The notes under the pieces: generated by a model
The model's input: only the letters and a program-made list of their open reading frames with translations
Told to the model about the DNA's origin: nothing
Database searches by the model: none
Assembly (NCBI GenBank): GCA_947095535.1
Contig: OX352772.1
Location: 103,913,099-103,977,098 of the forward strand
Reading direction: 5' to 3'
Length of the DNA: 64,000 nt
From: Poecilobothrus nobilitatus
Taxonomy: Eukaryota; Arthropoda; Insecta; Diptera; Dolichopodidae
Program-made: the position numbers and the translations under genes
Shown here: piece after piece, positions 23,226-35,193 of the stretch
Numbering within the stretch: the stretch's first letter is position 1
Layout of the letters: each line of letters begins with the position of its first letter

Positions 23226-23839
23226 TATTTTTTTTGTTATTTATTTAATTCAATATTTTTACATTTTCCTATAACATAAATTCAAAATTTTATAGCTTAA
23301 AACTAGAGAAATACATTAAATATATGAGTTTAACTTCAGTATTAAAAAACAACAAAAAAAGTTATTTGGAATTTTATAAGAAATTTTATAAGAAAAAATA
23401 AAAATAGAAAAAGTCATTCAATTGCCTAAGAACAAGTGGCGAATGACATAAAAAAGAAAAATTTAATTTAAATATTAATATATAAAAAAGTAAGTATGTG
23501 GTGTACTCACAAATTAAAAGAAATATAATTTTTTTTATTTTTTCATAAGAGCCAGAAGAAGAACAATATGATTCTTACCTAATTACATCAAGCAAACATT
23601 CAATATCTACCGAATCATAATTTAAAAGCAAAATTTTTTGCAAAAAGCAATTCTACTAAGAAATTTGAACCGAATTCGTATATTTTTTTTATATCAGGAG
23701 ACAATATATTATAAATTTTAGGAGCAACTGGGCATAATGTACTTTTTTAAAACGCGGTATATTAACCAAACATCTATTATACGCTCTTAAGTTGTATGCA
23801 GTCTGATATTTAAATAACCTGACTTAATAAAAAAAACTT
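23226..23839. other. LINE-B 3' UTR
   Basis: Non-coding, A-rich along the element. No tandem tail beyond the short A-run next to the target duplication. Confidence 0.6.
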
Positions 23840-24838
23840 TTAATAAAAAAAACTTTTATTTTTTATAAAAATATAAGTTTCTAATTCGTAGGATACCTAA
23901 ATCAAGATATAATTCTTGAGTATGTGTTAACCGATGTTTCTTACAAATAATTCTTATGGCATGTTTTTTCGAGACTAGCAATTGTTTAATTTTACTTAAA
24001 TAAGTGCCACTCCAACATGTAATGTCGTACAGCAATTTTGAATGAAAGAGTGCATAATATACCATTGGACTAACTTTTTTAGAACTGTATAGGTTTACAT
24101 TATAAAGCTGCCTAAGAACATTATTTAGTTTTTTTTTAAATAAGTATGTTTATTCCATGAAAGTCTATTATCAATGAGAATTCCTAGATATTTAAATATT
24201 TTTACATTTTCAATTTTAAAACAATCTGAATGACAAATTGAATGATTTAAGTTTGGGCCTAATGGAAACCTATTACAATGAGGCGAAAGATAATATAGAT
24301 CAGGTCAACACAAGGTGAATTATAAATATTGAAGTACTAATAAATATATTACTAATAGTAATAATATTAAAAATAAATATTATTACTAATAGTTAATTTG
24401 TGCTTTCCGAACCAGATTCTAAGAAGCTCTAAATCAAAGTTCATATTTTCACAAATTTCAGAAGAATTATCAGACTTATAAGAAAAATCAGTATCATCTG
24501 CAAAAGCTGTAGGATTCCCTTTAAATGATTGTAAAAAAATATAATTAATATAAATTAAAAATAAAATTGGAACTAGTACAGAACCCTGAGGGACACCACA
24601 AGATATTTCAAGATAGAACTATAGCATTCATTACCTAATTTAACTTTTTGCTTTCTATTAGATATGAATGATTTAGCCAGTCATAAACATATTCTTTAAA
24701 ATCTATATTATATAAGATTTTTAGAGCAGAAGAGAGCAGAACATCATTTATTTTTATTTAAACCATAGTAAATTTCAGCAGCGCCTTTTCAGTTGATTTG
24801 CCTTTTAAAAAGCCAAACTGGCTAATACTAAAGAAATG
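23840..24838 (-). pseudogene. LINE-B ORF2, RT second part
   Basis: Immediately next to the transposon the frame reads NHFFSISQFGFLKGKSTEKA, then CGVPQGSVLVPILFLIYIN near 24,580-24,610 and the catalytic box TAFADDTDFSY near 24,490. An AT-rich stretch of about 100 bp (24,270-24,400) interrupts it. The C-terminal part 23,856-24,065 (SKLLYDITCWSG, HAIRIICKKH) is the usual region after the RT palm. Several frameshifts. Together with 28,804-30,005 it forms one ORF2. Confidence 0.85.
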
Positions 24839-24842
24839 ATTT

Positions 24843-24871
24843 CTGTGGCAATAAGGAAAAACTGCCTAAGT
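24843..24871. repeat. Copy 1 left TIR
   Basis: Starts CTGTGGCAATAAGG, followed by A-rich sequence and CTGCCTAAGT; identical to the reverse complement of 28,771-28,799. A further inverted CTAAGTCGAGTTAGG palindrome follows at once. Confidence 0.9.
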
Positions 24872-25539
24872 CGAGTTAGGCAGTTTTTAATATTAATCCA
24901 AATTTGAATTGTTCTTATTTTATATTATACTCTGTCAAAATCCCGTTTGTGTATCTCATTTTTATTGGAAGTTATAGACAAAAATCATAATGACCTAAGT
25001 CATTTTGGCACAAGCAGACTTTTGGAAAAACTATCTATCTCACTTATCAATACAAGAACATTTTTCATTAATTTGGAAGAAAGACTAAAATTGAGATAGT
25101 CTGTTTTTCCTAACTAATAAACAAATCACTCTGATCAAATTATTATAAACTTTCCATAACTAACAAAGTCGAATTAGGCGTTTTTTCCAAAATTACATTA
25201 AATACATTGAATATTCTAAGACGAGTTTGTACGTTTTTCCTTCTAATAAAAAAGTATTTTTTGAATGCAAAGTCAGTTAGGCTTTTTTTCTTTATTAGTT
25301 GTAACGGAAAATACAGTTATAAGTTTACTTAGTCAATTATGACACATGCATATGTTATTCTTTCAAGTGAATTAGAATAAAGAAGTCAAGTGCGATATAA
25401 TAACAATAATTTATATTTTTATTATTATAAGTAAAGTGTGATAAATAAATTTAATTATTAATAATTTTATTTAAAATACAGTAAATATTAATTATTTAAT
25501 CTTTGTAAGTGCATATTGCAAAACAATTTTTTGATTAAA

Positions 25540-28123
25540 ATGTCATCACGCATTCTTAAATTAATTGAAATGGCTAAAAAAAAAACACTTCAATTCAAGC
25601 ACACAAAGGTAAGTATTAATAATACATTTTTAATAAAATGTAAAATAAGTACATAGTTTATATAGTTTAAATAATTATTTATGTGCAGTAATTTTGATAA
25701 AAATCTTTAGGTAGGTATTAGGTACCTACTTAAATTTTTTATTCGAAAATTTTAACAGAAATTGCTTATTATGTAGGTACATACCTACATTTAACTTAGT
25801 TTTGTTTGGATATTTATTAAAATTAATGTTGTTAATAAATGTTGTTTTTACTATAAAAAATTAAACTTTTGGCAACCTATTGAAGATGAACTAATATACC
25901 GTATTATTATTAATAATAATATTAATTTGCAGAAAACATCAGAGCTAAAGACAAAAATTGTGGTATTTTTTTACCTAATTTTTTTTCTTCAGTTGTAAAA
26001 AATGAAACGGAATCGTCTGCAAATGGATTTATTTTTGAAATATCATTATTAAAATATTTTGCTGATTCAATAACAACGAACTTACCTGTTTTAAACTTAC
26101 CTATTATAAATGATGAAATTCAATCAGATTTTAGCTCTGATAATTCGTTAAGGGATCCAGATTATCAACCTAGTTTCGAATCTCAAGGAAGTGCTTTGTC
26201 TTGTATTTCATTAGACCATAATGAAATATCAGAAGACGACGAAAAAATAATAAAAGGTGGGAAACAAATTGAGCAGATGCTAATGGAAATTGATAACACT
26301 GATATAATTAATAAAAAAAAAGATATCCAAATAAAACGTAATGCTGGTCAAAGATATGTTAGAAAATCTGGAGTTGCTTCAAAAAGAATATTTGTTCCTC
26401 TTACAAAAAACTGTAGAAAAGGCTGTAAACATAAAATTCCTGTTCAAGTACAAAAACATATTTTTGAAAATTACTGGGCTTTAGGGTGTTATAATAAAAG
26501 GGTGCTTTACATAAGCTCTTTAATTCAAATAGAAGATAAAAAAACTCATAAAGTGGCAAGAAATGGAAATGCCTCTAGAAATCGGCAACATACTTCTTAT
26601 TATTACATTCAGATTGATAAAGCACGGATTAATGTTTGTCAAACATGTTTTTTACAATGCTTTGATGAAACAGTGGGCTTTATAAAAAATGTACAAAAAA
26701 AAAAATTAAATGGGAATGTGAATAATCTAATGGATCAAAGAGGACGTAAAGTTCCCCCAAACAAATTGAGCGATGAGTTAGTTCAGTCAGTATTATTGCA
26801 CATTCATAGCTTTCCCGCATATGAAAGCCACTATTCCAGAAGGGATACTTCTAAAAAATATTTAGTAGCTGATTTAAACGTATCTAGAATGCATAAACTA
26901 TACACTGAAAAATTCCAATCGTCAATTAGCCTTTCATCATACTCTAAAATATTTGAAAGTAAGTTTAAACTATTTAATATAAAATAATTACTAAAAATGT
27001 TTTTCTTTTATAGGTACTGGATTAAGATTCAAAGCACCCAAAGTTGACAGCTGCCACACTTGCGATCTACTAAAAGCCAAAATTGAAGTAAGTCGTTCTA
27101 ACAATACAAATGAAATTGTTCAATTAGAAAACTCTTTAAAAGAACATCATTTATTGGCTGATTTAGCTTACAAGGCAAAGGCAAGTGATAAAGATTTAGC
27201 TAGGCAAAATAGTTCTGTAAAAACGTATATGTTTGATTTACAACAATGTCTTCCGACACCATTATTAAAAACATCCATAGCCTTCTATAAGCGTCAACTT
27301 TGGACGTTTAATTTAACTATACACGATGGAGCGACCGGAAACCCATATTGCTACATGTGGCATGAAGCCACAGCAAAGCGTGGAGGTAACGAGATTGGCT
27401 CATGTTTATTTAAGCACCTTAAAAGTATAAATGATGGAGCAGTAAAACATATTATTTTTTATAGTGATTCTTGCCCTGGCCAGAATAGAAATTCTTTTAT
27501 CAGCATAATGTATATGACCTATCTATACACTATGAATAACCAAGTAAAAACGATTGATCACAAATTTTTAATTCCTGGTCATACACACATGGAGTGTGAT
27601 GTTGACCACTCCGTCATTGAACGAAAAAAAAGGAAAACGCAAACTCCACCACCCTAGAGACTGGTACAATTTTATCAGATCAGTGGGTACTAAAAAAAAG
27701 TTCAAGGTAATAGAAATGGAAAAGGAAGATTTTATTGACTTTTCGGGACTACTAAAAAAAAAATTTTTGTGGAGAAACCGTTCCGAAAATGCTGAAGCAT
27801 TTATTTGGAAAAACGTAAAATGGCTGAGATACGAAAAAGAAAATTTTGGCAGAATACTGTACAAGACAAGTTTGGATCAAAGTGAACCATTCAAAATTTT
27901 AAATATTTCTAAAAGAGGTATATCAGCAATAGCCACAAGTGATTTAGATATAATAAAAGAAGAAATAAAAATTTGTTCGAAGAAGAAAAAAGATCTTTTA
28001 GAAATGCTACCATTTATTGATCCTTGTTTCCATTTGTTTTATAAAAATCTTTCAACCGAACAAATGGAAGCCGATTTTCATCTAGATATAACTAAAAGCA
28101 TAGAAGAAAACTTGGTAAATTAA
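25540..28123 (+). pseudogene. Putative DDE/D transposase, DUF7869-like (copy 1)
   Basis: Exons visible: a possible first exon 25,540-25,608 (ATG, donor GTAAGT), 25,933-26,958, then intron 26,959-27,013 (GTAAGT...TAG) in matching phase, and 27,014-28,123. The join of the first exon is uncertain in phase. The product has an acidic N-terminus (DPDYQPSF), RNAGQRYVRKSG, a Cys-rich CRKGCKH segment, FPAYESHYSRRDTSKKYL, then CHTCD, a helical stretch, FDLQQCLPTP (Asp at 27,235), FYSDSCPGQNRN (Asp at 27,466) and PGHTHMECDVDHSVIE (27,574-27,621), then a basic C-terminus. One extra A in the run at 27,624-27,631 shifts the frame. Acidic spacing suggests an RNase H-fold nuclease (inference). The family name is from memory. 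Confidence 0.8.
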
Positions 28124-28770
28124 AAATTATGATGTGTTTATTTAATAATTTGTTTTTGAAAAATATTTAATTTATAATGTACATATTTCTAATTATTATT
28201 TAACCGTAAGATATTATTATTTTTTATTGACTGAAATGTATTGTTTATTTTTTTTTTTTTTGAAAAAATAAAATTTTGTTGATATACGAATAATATTATT
28301 ATATTGCATTATTAATAAACATTTTGAATTAGTGAAATTTGACCATATTGATTTTAGAGCTAGGTAAAATTTGGTTAAAATTTTGTTTTTATTTATTTCA
28401 TTTTTTGTTCTGAGTTAGTTCAAAACCCTAACACTTTTACCTGAAATATAGAAAAAAACCAGAATTGTAATGAAGAAAAACATAGTAAGTCGAAATATAC
28501 CTTACTTTTAGTCTATTTTAGCGATGGAAAAACAACTTAACTCACATATCATTTTATATGCCAAAAATATTGTTTTGGAAAAATAGCTTAAGTGGTTAAT
28601 TTTATTATAATTTCAAAACCAAGTATTATATGGACTTACTTGTTGAATAAAATCATTTTCGCATTAATTTACTGTAGATCACACCATATTAGAACTGTTA
28701 CAAATTTAAATATTTTTTCAAAAATCAAATCAAAATTTTAAATGTGTTTTACTTTAAATGTCATTTTTCT
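28124..28770. other. Copy 1 3' non-coding region
   Basis: AT-rich. Includes scattered inverted copies of the terminal motif (AAGTCGAAATATACC, AGCTTAAGTGG) typical of subterminal transposase-binding sites. No second gene. Confidence 0.6.
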
Positions 28771-28799
28771 ACTTAGGCAGTTTTTCCTTATTGCCACAG
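28771..28799. repeat. Copy 1 right TIR
   Basis: Perfect inverted match of 24,843-24,871, ending CCTTATTGCCACAG and followed by ATTT. Confidence 0.9.
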
Positions 28800-28803
28800 A
28801 TTT

Positions 28804-30005
28804 CTATTTAAAAAAAACCAAGCATTCTGTGTTTGACAACTTTTTCAAATATTTTTGAAAACGTAGAGAAAATCGAAATAGGCCTATAATTGTTTACATT
28901 TGTAGAATTGCCTGTTTTAAAAAGCGGAAGAACCTCAGCAACTTTTAATTTATCAGGAAAAATACCATCCATTATACTTTTAAATAAATGAAAGTATATC
29001 AATTATTTGAAAAGATACTCTTTTAATAATAGTACTAGACATTCCATCAGAAGTTTTCGAATGAGAATTATCCAGACTATTTATAATTGTCAATATTTCA
29101 TGACACGGTTGTTGTTTTGATATTTTCGACATATGTTTTGAAATTTATTGCTGAGAAAGCTTTTTAAAGAAATAAAGTCAATATCCCGGGACTTGATATT
29201 AACATTTTTATCGCCTTTATTCATTAACGTATCTGTAAAGACAATATTAAGCATCATATGATCAGATATTTTAAAATCAGAAATAAATGTAATGAGCGAG
29301 TGAGAATTATTACATCTATAATTATAGATGTAATAATATATTACATCTATAAAAAATATGATCAATGCAAGAAGAGCTTGTAGAAGTATTTCGCGTAGGT
29401 TCATTTACAAAAGAAATAAAACCATTAGAGGCCATCGTGACTAAATAGTTATCTATATCATTTGAATTACCTAAAATATCTATATTAAGATCTCCCAAAA
29501 TAATACAATTCCTATAATTTAAAATAGAATGTAAATTAGAGAATTCATTTAAAAAAATTTTAATACAATACTCATATAGCCAATAAGTGCACAGAAAACA
29601 GTAACATACGTCATTAATAACACATACAACTTTAAGAATATCAGCACTAGGAAAATTTAAAAATGAGACATCATATTTAATATTGTTTTTAATAAAAACA
29701 GCAACACCACCAGCTGCATACTTATCATTACAATTTGCGTAAAAATTATAGTTAGGTATTGAATAATTATTAATTTCGTTTTCAAATATCCAAATTTCAG
29801 TAAGAAATAAAATTTCCGGGAAATTATCTAAAGAATATAGGTTAACCAAGCAAGAATCAAAATTCTTTTTAAGACTTCCGATATTTTGTTGAATGACATG
29901 AAAATTATTATTTACATTTAACAAATTAAAATCTAAACAATTTCTGGTAGTGGGAAGATCATTATTTAATAGATCATTAATAACAAAACTATTTTTATTT
30001 TGCAT
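28804..30005 (-). pseudogene. LINE-B ORF2, endonuclease and RT first part
   Basis: The endonuclease (29,322-30,005, ATG at 30,005 shortly after the ORF1 stop) has HVIQQNIGSL, FLTEIWI, GGVAVFIKNN, LGDLNIDIL and CIDHIF. The next frame (29,090-29,404) continues with FKISDHMMLNIVF, the SDH box. A small inverted duplication at 29,306-29,351 separates the two. The RT begins at 28,808-29,002 with VLPLFKTGNSTNVNNYRPIS and FEKVVKHRM and is cut by copy 1. Frame broken at least twice. Confidence 0.87.
29306..29351. repeat. 32-bp perfect palindrome plus third half-copy
   Basis: 29,306-29,337 is a perfect palindrome around TATAATTATA with arms ATTATTACATCTATA; a third TTACATCTATA follows at 29,341. It adds sequence inside an otherwise normal endonuclease frame, so it is a late inverted duplication. 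Confidence 0.75.
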
Positions 30006-30024
30006 AATTTTTAAAAATAAAATT

Positions 30025-31122
30025 TTATATTAATTTATCAAAATCATAAAATGATCTAATGTAAATAATCTTACCACCATCAGATTTATTCATCTTAATA
30101 GATGAATTTACGAACCATAAATATTTGTAACCGAGTTGTTTTTTTCTTTTTTTAGCTTCTAAAAATAATACCTGTACAAATTTAGTAAGACTGTGATTAA
30201 TATAAATATTATTATTATTCGCATCTCCAATTGTTCCAGATTTTAACCTGTTACTAACCGCTGCTTTTGCTGTCATTACTTTAAGTTTAACATTATTACT
30301 TAATAATTGCACAAATATGATATCTTTTTTATTGTTGTTTTTGTATTTTCCATTCTTCATGTAACATTTTTCAATTTCATCATCTTTAATATCTAAGTTC
30401 AAACAATTTTTAAATACATTTTTTGTTACGACAACTGCATTCTCATTACTAACATTTGAAATATCACTAATTTCAATAACTTTACTCTTTTTTCTTTTTC
30501 ATACAGCCAACACATTCTATTCTCTAAGGAAATTATTTTGCTTGTTAATTGTTTGTTTTCTTCTTTAAGTCATTCATTGTAAAGAGAAAGTTGCTGTTAA
30601 TTTTTTTTATATCCATAATTTCAGCATATAGCATTTGAAGTGTAACATCATTTTTACTTGTTTGATCAGAATTCTCAATTCAGAATACTCTGTCATTACA
30701 TTGAGATTGTAGTACTGCACTTGTACATTGTAGCGTAGTGTTATTTATTTCCAACATAGAGGAATTTGAAGTGGTTGTTTGAGTTGTAGTTCTGTCAGTC
30801 ACTTCAGTTATGGACGATGGAATACTGCCAATTTGTAACTGAGAGAGAGTAGAGTTAGAAGTATTTGCGCTTGCGCTGTTGCTGTTCTTTCCGCTCATTT
30901 GAATTGAACTCTTTACATTTGCAATCTCACTATGCAATCATTTACGTCTTACAAAGAGAGCACTTGTCGCATCGAAATTTATTATTTGTAGTTTTATAAA
31001 AATTTAAATCCTGCGATTTGTAATTTAGCACATTCTAAATGTAGAATATGATTGCAATCGCCACATGTTATTTTATTAACAGAATTGCGTTCAATTCTAT
31101 GATTGCATTTTAAACAATTCAT
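30025..31122 (-). pseudogene. LINE-B ORF1 with PHD-like zinc finger
   Basis: From the ATG at 31,122 the product has CLKC, TCGDC, an HLEC and a CDKC box, a PHD/RING-type Cys/His pattern (about 30,950-31,120), interrupted by a stop. A Ser/Thr/Asn-rich linker (30,680-30,937; NSNSASANTSNSTLSQLQ) follows. A C-terminal domain lies at 30,025-30,402, ending in EAKKRKKQLGYKYLWFVNSSIKMNK, a pattern common in insect CR1/Jockey-like ORF1 proteins. Frames are broken in at least two places. It would bind element RNA. Confidence 0.7.
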
Positions 31123-31285
31123 TTTTGCAAATTGTTATATTAATTATATATATATACTATTTATATTTTAAATATATATATAAATTCAGACACTCTTACT
31201 AGATATTAATTCTATTAGTTGTTTATGTCAATAAAATTTTTATTTTCAAGTATGTACAAAAGTAATTTTCATGTGCGCACCCCAC

Positions 31286-31808
31286 AAACGACACAAGAGA
31301 ACTGATGCTATTGCTGCTAAGGAAGCATCACTTGTAAGATCTGTTACTAACTCCAGATGTATTGCCTTTGTAGAAAGACAAACAAAAAGTGCAATATACG
31401 CCTTGCATGATTTCGCTCCTCGTCCACGGCTAAATTTAATAAATATTGGACCACCAAAATCAAGTCCTACAGATGAAAAGGTGATACTCTGGTCTCCGGT
31501 AGCGATCCCATGATTTGATTTTGAATTGTAGGATTAGACCGGAAACATACCAAACACTTTCGAAGTATGCGTTTGTTTACTGTGATTCCACCAATAATCC
31601 AATATTTTAAACGGAGACTAGTTTGTTTAGCTAGCGTTCCTGAATGTAGCAATTTTTCGTGATAGTATCTGATGAGTGAAATTGCTAAATATGAGCGTCC
31701 ATCAATTATTATTGGATGTTCTTGTTCATATAAAATTGGCGCGAGGGTTAATCTACCGCCAACCCTAAGGATTCCGTTTGAATCTAAGAAAGGATTAAGG
31801 GCTTTCAT
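31286..31808 (-). pseudogene. BEL integrase, first half
   Basis: The zinc-binding domain (31,467-31,808) shows YYHEKLLHSGTLA and CLVC, an HHCC finger. Downstream the first catalytic Asp is in GLDFGGP, then GRGAKSCKAYIALFVC and LELVTDLTSDASLAAI. The sequence stops abruptly at the LINE-B insertion and resumes at 23,217. A frame change separates the finger from the core. Confidence 0.87.
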
Positions 31809-32107
31809 TCGACTTATTAGTTTTATCCCTTTATTACCTTTAAACTGTATGAGGCGTCATGTCTTTTATCTGTGTTCAGAAGGCTTTAGTGTGACTTAGC
31901 CACTCCCGTCCTTTCCACCACAGTTGCTGTTGTCCTAATTGACTCGCATTCATGCCTCGAGATGCGATATCAGCTGGATTATCCTTACTTTGAACGTGGC
32001 GCCATTGTGAACGTGTTGAGTTAGATAAAATATAACTAACTTTATATGCTATATAAGTTTTCCATTTATTTGAATGTTGGCTAAGCCATGATAAGACAAT
32101 TGTCGAG
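31809..32107 (-). pseudogene. BEL pol, RNase H to integrase linker
   Basis: Readable on the minus strand only as broken segments. Expected to hold the second half of RNase H and the linker to the integrase finger. No separate feature seen. Confidence 0.5.
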
Positions 32108-33230
32108 TCAGTTGAAAAAAAAGTTGTTTATATCTGTCCATTTCAATGGCTTAGATACTTGCTCCATAAGTTGTAGTACAAGTTGAACTCCACATAATTC
32201 CAAGCGTGGAATTGACACTGTTTTTAAAGGAATTACCTTCGACTTTGAAGATAACCAATTGGTAATGATTTTACCATCTGGCTTTTCAATTCTAATGTAG
32301 ATAACTGCAGCATAAGGCATCATAGAAGCATCTGGAAATCCATGTAATTGTATTACATCTCCGAGTTCGTGGTTTATCCAGCGGGGTATATTAATTCCTT
32401 GAATATTATAAAGAACATTACGTAAGTTGTTCCATTGATCTTGTACATAATCTGGCAAAGGGCAATCCCAATCAATTTGCGTTAGCCATAATTGCTGCAA
32501 TAACGACTTACCCTGTACAAGTATTGGTTGCAACGAACCAAGAGGATCAGAGTTTAGATATTTCTGATAACATTGATCTTTTCGTATAAAGATTTTTTTC
32601 TGCTTTTGTGGGATCACCTTATAAAAAAAGGCATCAGTTGCTGGTAGCCAATGCAATCCTAATGTTTTCACTTGCACTCCCTTTTCCGAATACAGTGGTA
32701 ATTATAATTCCCGACCTGTTTCTAATATTTTTGATAATAAATTATTATCATTTACTGCCCATTTCCGTAACGGAAATCCTGCCTCCTTCAGGATTTCGCT
32801 AAGATCTTCTCTAATATGCTGAGCTTCTTCCAGAGTATGAGCACCTTTCATTAAATAGTCTATATAAAAATCGTTAAGAATGATGTCTGCAATTTTTGGG
32901 TTTTCTAGTTTTACCGACTGTGCTACTTCATGTAAAGTTCTTATTGCTAGGAATGTAGCTGACGCGACTCCGAAGGTTACAGTCTTCAATCTATAATCTT
33001 TAACTTCATCAGTTGGATGTTTTCTCCACACTATTCTGTGAAAATCGCATTAAGATATCATAAATAGATTCTTGTATGGTTGGGCCAGTTAATAAAAAAT
33101 CGTTCAGCGATTTTCCAGATGGTGATGTGGCAGATGCACCAAAAACTACTCTAGTTTTGGTTGTTGTACTGCTAGCCTTTAATACAGCATAATGTGGAAG
33201 AAATAATTGACCTTGTTGATTTCATTTAGT
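32108..33230 (-). pseudogene. BEL reverse transcriptase and RNase H
   Basis: Upstream fragments near 33,050-33,180 carry SATSPSGKSLNDFLLTGPT. The block 32,702-33,031 has FGVASATFLAIRTLHEVA and DFYIDYLMKGA; BEL elements normally have a YVDD-type box, so the second Asp is Tyr here. The block 32,108-32,677 has LGLHWLPATDAFFYKV, IPRW and LHGFPDASMMPYAAVIYIR, with the RNase H Asp, then SIPRLELCG. Frames change near 32,690 and 33,035. The catalytic substitution alone would disable reverse transcription. Confidence 0.87.
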
Positions 33231-33362
33231 GGCACTTCTTCAATATGCTCTAACTGAATATATTCATGTATAACCTTGTTATAGTCATCCTTTAACTCAG
33301 AATTTAATTTAAACCTGCGCTCTAATTGATATAGTCTCTGCAATGCTCTTGAACGAGTAAAC

Positions 33363-34050
33363 TTACTTGCTATCTGCCTGATGGTAAACTTTAGAGATCT
33401 GTTTATAAATCTCTTCTGCTAGTAATTCCTGAACTGGGGGTTCAATACGGTATTCCATTTCTTCTTGTTCCCAGAATTTTCTCAGAGATTGATCCACATC
33501 TTCAGTTGAAATTAAAGTAAAAATCTCATAATTTGATTCGATTGGTACAGGTCCTGACAATATCCAACCCAATTCTGTTTTTTGCGCAGTTAGATATTTG
33601 ATTGTGTGTCTTTTACTCCATTTTTTATAATATTGCCGAATATATCAGCGCCCAACAAAATGTCAATTCTCCCTTTTATGTTAAAAGTTGGATCTGCTAA
33701 ATCATCCAGATTGATTCTTGTTGAATTTGGTGATAGATTTTTATGTGGTGATAGATTTATTTATGTATTACACTCCTTGACACAGCCCTTTCAGTTGACC
33801 CAATTCCGCTAATGATGGTTCTGTCATAACTACGAGGAAGTTTCAAATATTGCACAGCAGCTTCAGTTATAAATGATCTTTGAGAACCTTCGTCAATAGA
33901 GCTCTAAACGAAACATAATCTCCATACTTATTTTTTACTTGAATTAATGCTGTTGCTAAAAAAAAGGTAGTTTCCCTTTTTGCATTAGTGGCTGTTAAAA
34001 TTTCCTTCGGTTTTGCGTTTTTAATGTGCAAAGCTGTATGATGTGCAGAT
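33363..34050 (-). pseudogene. BEL aspartic protease region
   Basis: Between the gag knuckles and RT. SFRALLTKVLKDHL (33,867-33,910) stands where the active-site strand is expected, but the DTG/DEG-type motif is no longer readable. NIKGRIDILFGADIFGN near 33,620-33,700 and MGWILSGPVP at 33,363-33,572 are the conserved protease end. Three frames are used. Confidence 0.7.
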
Positions 34051-35122
34051 TCACATTTTAAACAGCGATTTTGAAAAACAGCCCTTTGAGACACAACCAT
34101 ATTGTAAGGAATTAAAACATAGTTTATATTTTTCCACTAAAGATCGTTTTTGTTGAACGTTTAGATATTGAAATTTCTTACATTTAAAAAGCCGATGCGT
34201 ATCGTTGCACATGATACAATGTGATCTACCTTCAAAGTTTACAGCATGTACATGAGTTTTATTTAATGTCTGCATACTGCTCATACCTTCTATCGATCTA
34301 AATCGTTGCTCTAAAAATGTTGTTAATTCAGCTAACGCTGTAAACTCTCTACTAGAACCTAGGCCCTCTTCCCATTTTTTTCTGGCTTCTACATCTAATT
34401 TTTGGGACAGAATGTGGACCACTATAGGTCCCCAGAATTCTGTAGATTGCCCTAATCCTTTAATTCCTGATAATGATTTTGTAGCGTCAAGTAACCCATT
34501 ATAGATGTTAGCATTTTTCGCTTCAGTGAATGGAGCAGATGTAATTGCATGCAAATACGATGATAGAATAACTCGTTTATTTGCAAATCGGTTTATTAAC
34601 AACTTCCAAGCTGTTTTATAATTTTCTTCACTTACTGACAAATGTTTTATTAGATTGCTTGCTTCGTCAGTAAGTACAGATTTGAGATATTGCATTTTTT
34701 GGACATTGCAAATCTCGTTATTTTCATGAACCATTGCCTTAAATAATTCAGGAAATGTAGTACATTTCCTATAGTTGCCATTAAATCTAGGAATCTTTAT
34801 TCTTTCTAGTCGGTTTTACTTTCTGTTCCTTAAATCCATTAATGAACCCTTTAAATTTGGTTATTAAATCTAAGGAAAGTTCTTCTGCTTCTTCATAGCT
34901 TTCTTGATATTCCTTGAGTAAGGTACTATTGTGGGCTTTTCCCCCAAGCACTTCTGGATGCTTCTCAACACAGCACCTCCATATGCTGTGAATGCGTTCC
35001 AGACGACTTTGGAAGTATTCCAATGAATGCCAGTCCTTGCTATTTTTCTTGTAATTTCTGTTGATTCTAAAAAGCTCTTCCATATTAGCCCTTCGAATTT
35101 CTTCACAAGAAAAGGTAGTCAT
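34051..35122 (-). pseudogene. BEL gag
   Basis: ATG at 35,122. The N-terminal part (34,787-35,122) is a helical DUF1759-type start (SRLERIHSIWRCCVEKHPE). The second block (34,051-34,734) has NVQKMQYLKSVLTDEASNLI, typical of BEL/Pao gag, and a Cys/His cluster HCIMCNDTHRLFKCKKF followed by further Cys residues. One frameshift lies near 34,735-34,786. Gag forms the particle and packages RNA. Confidence 0.88.
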
Positions 35123-35193
35123 TGTTTTTTTTTAATGTTTATATAATTTGCTTGTCCAATTATCTTTTGATCATTTATGGTTAAATGATCCAG
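35123..35193. other. BEL leader fragment
   Basis: Short non-coding piece between gag and the Gypsy-C insertion; it continues at 43,340 with the BEL primer site. Confidence 0.6.

Larger units (their letters stand above)
24843..28799 (+). mobile_element. TIR DNA transposon, DUF7869-like family, copy 1
   Basis: Starts CTGTGGCAATAAGG and ends CCTTATTGCCACAG; the inverted repeats are perfect for 29 bp (24,843-24,871; 28,771-28,799). ATTT lies on both sides (24,839-24,842; 28,800-28,803). Deleting the element with one ATTT leaves an uninterrupted LINE-B RT frame across the junction, which proves the ends. Copies of a CTAAGTCGA/GTTAGGC-like motif recur inside both ends (24,867; 25,168; 25,270; about 28,480). 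The only gene inside is the spliced protein at 25,540-28,123. Confidence 0.9.
23226..31285 (-). mobile_element. LINE-B, CR1/Jockey-group non-LTR retrotransposon
   Basis: Flanked on the minus strand by TGTCGTTT and TGCCGTTT (plus 31,286-31,293 and 23,218-23,225), an 8-bp target duplication with one mismatch. An A-rich 3' end (plus TATTTTTTTTG) sits at the low-coordinate side. Joining the flanks with one duplication restores the BEL integrase reading frame. Contains ORF1 with a PHD-like finger, an APE endonuclease and an RT, itself cut by the 3,957-bp DNA transposon. Confidence 0.88.
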
